Shown in pieces: positions 5,063-6,396 of a DNA stretch of 6,396 bases. The notes beneath the pieces were generated by a model that searched no databases, was not told the DNA's origin, and saw only the letters and a list, made by a program, of their open reading frames with translations. Each line of letters begins with the position of its first letter. Position 1 is the stretch's first letter. This DNA is from CAYWKL01 sp964459095 (lineage in GTDB: Bacteria > Patescibacteriota > Microgenomatia > Daviesbacterales > UBA10151): contig CAYWKL010000050.1 in the NCBI GenBank assembly GCA_964459095.1, positions 1 to 6,396 of the forward strand. Reading direction: 5' to 3'. A program made the translations under genes and the position numbers.

Positions 5063-5133
5063 GATTTAAGATTAACGATTAAAGAATGAGAAATTTTTTA
5101 ATATTCATAAATCACTCTTCTTAATCTTAAATC
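5063..5133. repeat. AT-rich inverted repeat between nusA and infB
   Basis: GATTTAAGATTAA (5063-5075) is the exact reverse complement of TTAATCTTAAATC (5121-5133). A second, overlapping pairing exists between GTGATTTA (5061-5068) and TAAATCAC (5108-5115), and part of the interior (5077-5087 against 5103-5113) is also imperfectly complementary. It could be a folded intergenic RNA element, a miniature mobile element or a weak processing site. There is no U-tract, so it is not an ordinary terminator. Confidence 0.6.
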
Positions 5134-5168
5134 TCTCTTTCAGGTTTAAAAAGAAAGGAACTTAAATT

Positions 5169-6396
5169 ATGGCACAGATTTTACGTCCGCCAATTGTCAC
5201 AATCCTTGGCCATGTTGATCATGGAAAAACTACTTTGCTTGATTTCATCAGGAAATCTAGCGTTGCTGTAAAAGAACACGGCGGAATTACTCAGGCAATT
5301 GGTGCATACCAGGCAACTCATGATGGAAAAATTATAACCTTCATAGATACTCCGGGCCACGCTGCTTTTGAAAAAATGAGAGGAAGAGGAGCAAAAGTTG
5401 CTGATATTGCTATCTTAGTTGTAGCTTTAGATGATGGAGTGATGCCTCAAACTATTGAGGCTATAAAACATATAAAGGAAGCTAAAGTTCCAGCGATAGT
5501 AGCAATAAACAAAATAGATATTGGAGGAATTAATACAAAAGCACAAATGGAAAAAATTAAAAAACAGCTTTCAGATAACGTGATTTTGATTGAAGAGTAT
5601 GGAGGGGATAGCCCAATTGTTCCTATTTCTGCAAAAACAGGAGAAGGAGTAGATAAATTACTTGAAATGATAATTTTAGTGGCGCAGATTAACGAACTAA
5701 AAGGGGATCCCGATGCGAAGCCATCGGGGGTAGTAATTGAAGCTAATTTGGATAAATTTAAAGGTCCAATAGCTACTTTGTTATTAAGAGAGGGGACCCT
5801 AAAAAAAGGGATGGAAATTGTTTTAGGAGGAGTTAAAGGAAAAGTAAGGGGGATGTTTGATTTTACTGGGAAAGCGCTGGATTCAGCAGGGCCTTCCACC
5901 CCTGTTGAAGTTTTAGGCTTGGAAACAGTTCCTGAAGTTGGAGCTATATTAGGTCAGGAAGCACAATTAACTACCAACAAACAGGAAGTAACTAGTTTAA
6001 TTGATAAGCTCAAAAATGAAGAAAAAACAGTACTTGGAGTTGTCTTAAGAGCAGATAAACAAGGCTCGCTTGAGGCTATTGGGGATGCTCTGGCGCAGTT
6101 TAATGTTGAATCTGAGCATGTAAAAATTATAAGTAGCGGCACAGGTGATATAGGAGAGGCAGATATAAAGTTGGCCTCAGCTACAAGATCAATAGTAATT
6201 GGGTTTAATGCAAAAATAGTAAACACTGCAGCAAAAATGGCAGAAACTGAGCATGTTTTAATAAGAACCTACAATATAATTTATGAGCTAATTGATGAGC
6301 TAAAAGAAGTTGTAGAGGGAATGCTTAAAGTAGGAGCTTTGGAGGAGGTTTTTGGAACAGCTCAAATTATTGCTGAGTTTCCATATGGTAAATCAG
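5169..6396 (+). CDS. infB: Translation initiation factor IF-2, 3' end beyond the window
   Basis: This GTPase places initiator fMet-tRNA on the small ribosomal subunit and drives subunit joining. The G-domain motifs are complete: GHVDHGKT (14-21), GGITQ (38-42), DTPGH (60-64), NKID (114-117) and SAK (154-156). They are followed by domain II (from about 185, SGVVIEANLDKFKGPIATLL) and domain III (about 285-385, LGVVLRADKQGSLEAI). The visible part is 409 codons; domain IV, which binds fMet-tRNA, is partly or wholly outside. The protein starts only 13 residues before the G1 motif, so the long N-terminal region of typical bacterial IF-2 is missing, as is common in reduced genomes. The ATG at 5169 has a clear Shine-Dalgarno AAAGGA about nine bases upstream. 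It follows nusA, probably in one operon. Confidence 0.96.
   Translation, partial: MAQILRPPIVTILGHVDHGKTTLLDFIRKSSVAVKEHGGITQAIGAYQATHDGKIITFIDTPGHAAFEKMRGRGAKVADIAILVVALDDGVMPQTIEAIKHIKEAKVPAIVAINKIDIGGINTKAQMEKIKKQLSDNVILIEEYGGDSPIVPISAKTGEGVDKLLEMIILVAQINELKGDPDAKPSGVVIEANLDKFKGPIATLLLREGTLKKGMEIVLGGVKGKVRGMFDFTGKALDSAGPSTPVEVLGLETVPEVGAILGQEAQLTTNKQEVTSLIDKLKNEEKTVLGVVLRADKQGSLEAIGDALAQFNVESEHVKIISSGTGDIGEADIKLASATRSIVIGFNAKIVNTAAKMAETEHVLIRTYNIIYELIDELKEVVEGMLKVGALEEVFGTAQIIAEFPYGKS

Overview
The window looks like a piece of chromosome from an AT-rich bacterium of the Candidate Phyla Radiation (Patescibacteria, perhaps Microgenomates-like). This placement is inferred, not proven. It rests on three things: an IF-2 that begins directly at its G domain, a compact zinc-finger-less DnaJ, and nusA followed directly by infB with no rimP visible upstream. 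TGA ends nusA, so nothing suggests a recoded UGA.

Layout. Bases 1-140 hold no complete gene, but they contain a dnaJ promoter with a perfectly duplicated 14-bp unit carrying TATAAT. dnaJ (141-1097, +) is followed by an array of three small units (about 1098-3006). The units are bounded by four direct copies of the last codons of dnaJ (core AAAAGGCTGGTT at 1082, 1659, 2214 and 3003). All confidently called genes in the array lie on the minus strand, opposite to dnaJ. Unit 1 holds a five-helix membrane protein, unit 2 a divergent paralogue of it, and unit 3 an overlapping DUF4258-DUF2283 pair of toxin-antitoxin type plus a possible decayed membrane-protein fragment. The outermost repeat (3003-3021) matches the dnaJ end over 19 bases. 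The array therefore looks like serial insertion of gene cassettes at the 3' end of dnaJ, each restoring the dnaJ terminus. No recombinase is visible here. This is the most novel-looking feature of the window.

Right of the array come a plus-strand integral membrane protein (3063-3683), a candidate terminator, and a short relic of a reverse transcriptase with the LGNLTSQ signature typical of diversity-generating retroelements (3721-3801). A strong promoter (TTGACT-N17-TAGAAT) overlaps the end of the relic and drives nusA. The nusA leader carries a Shine-Dalgarno sequence and a terminator-like CUUG hairpin between that sequence and the start codon, which suggests attenuation or autoregulation.

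The right third is housekeeping: nusA (3873-5057, transcription elongation/termination factor), a 111-bp spacer with an AT-rich inverted repeat, and infB (from 5169, cut by the window end). dnaJ, nusA and infB serve protein folding, transcription and translation initiation. The cassette array and the reverse-transcriptase relic are accessory material lodged between these conserved genes.
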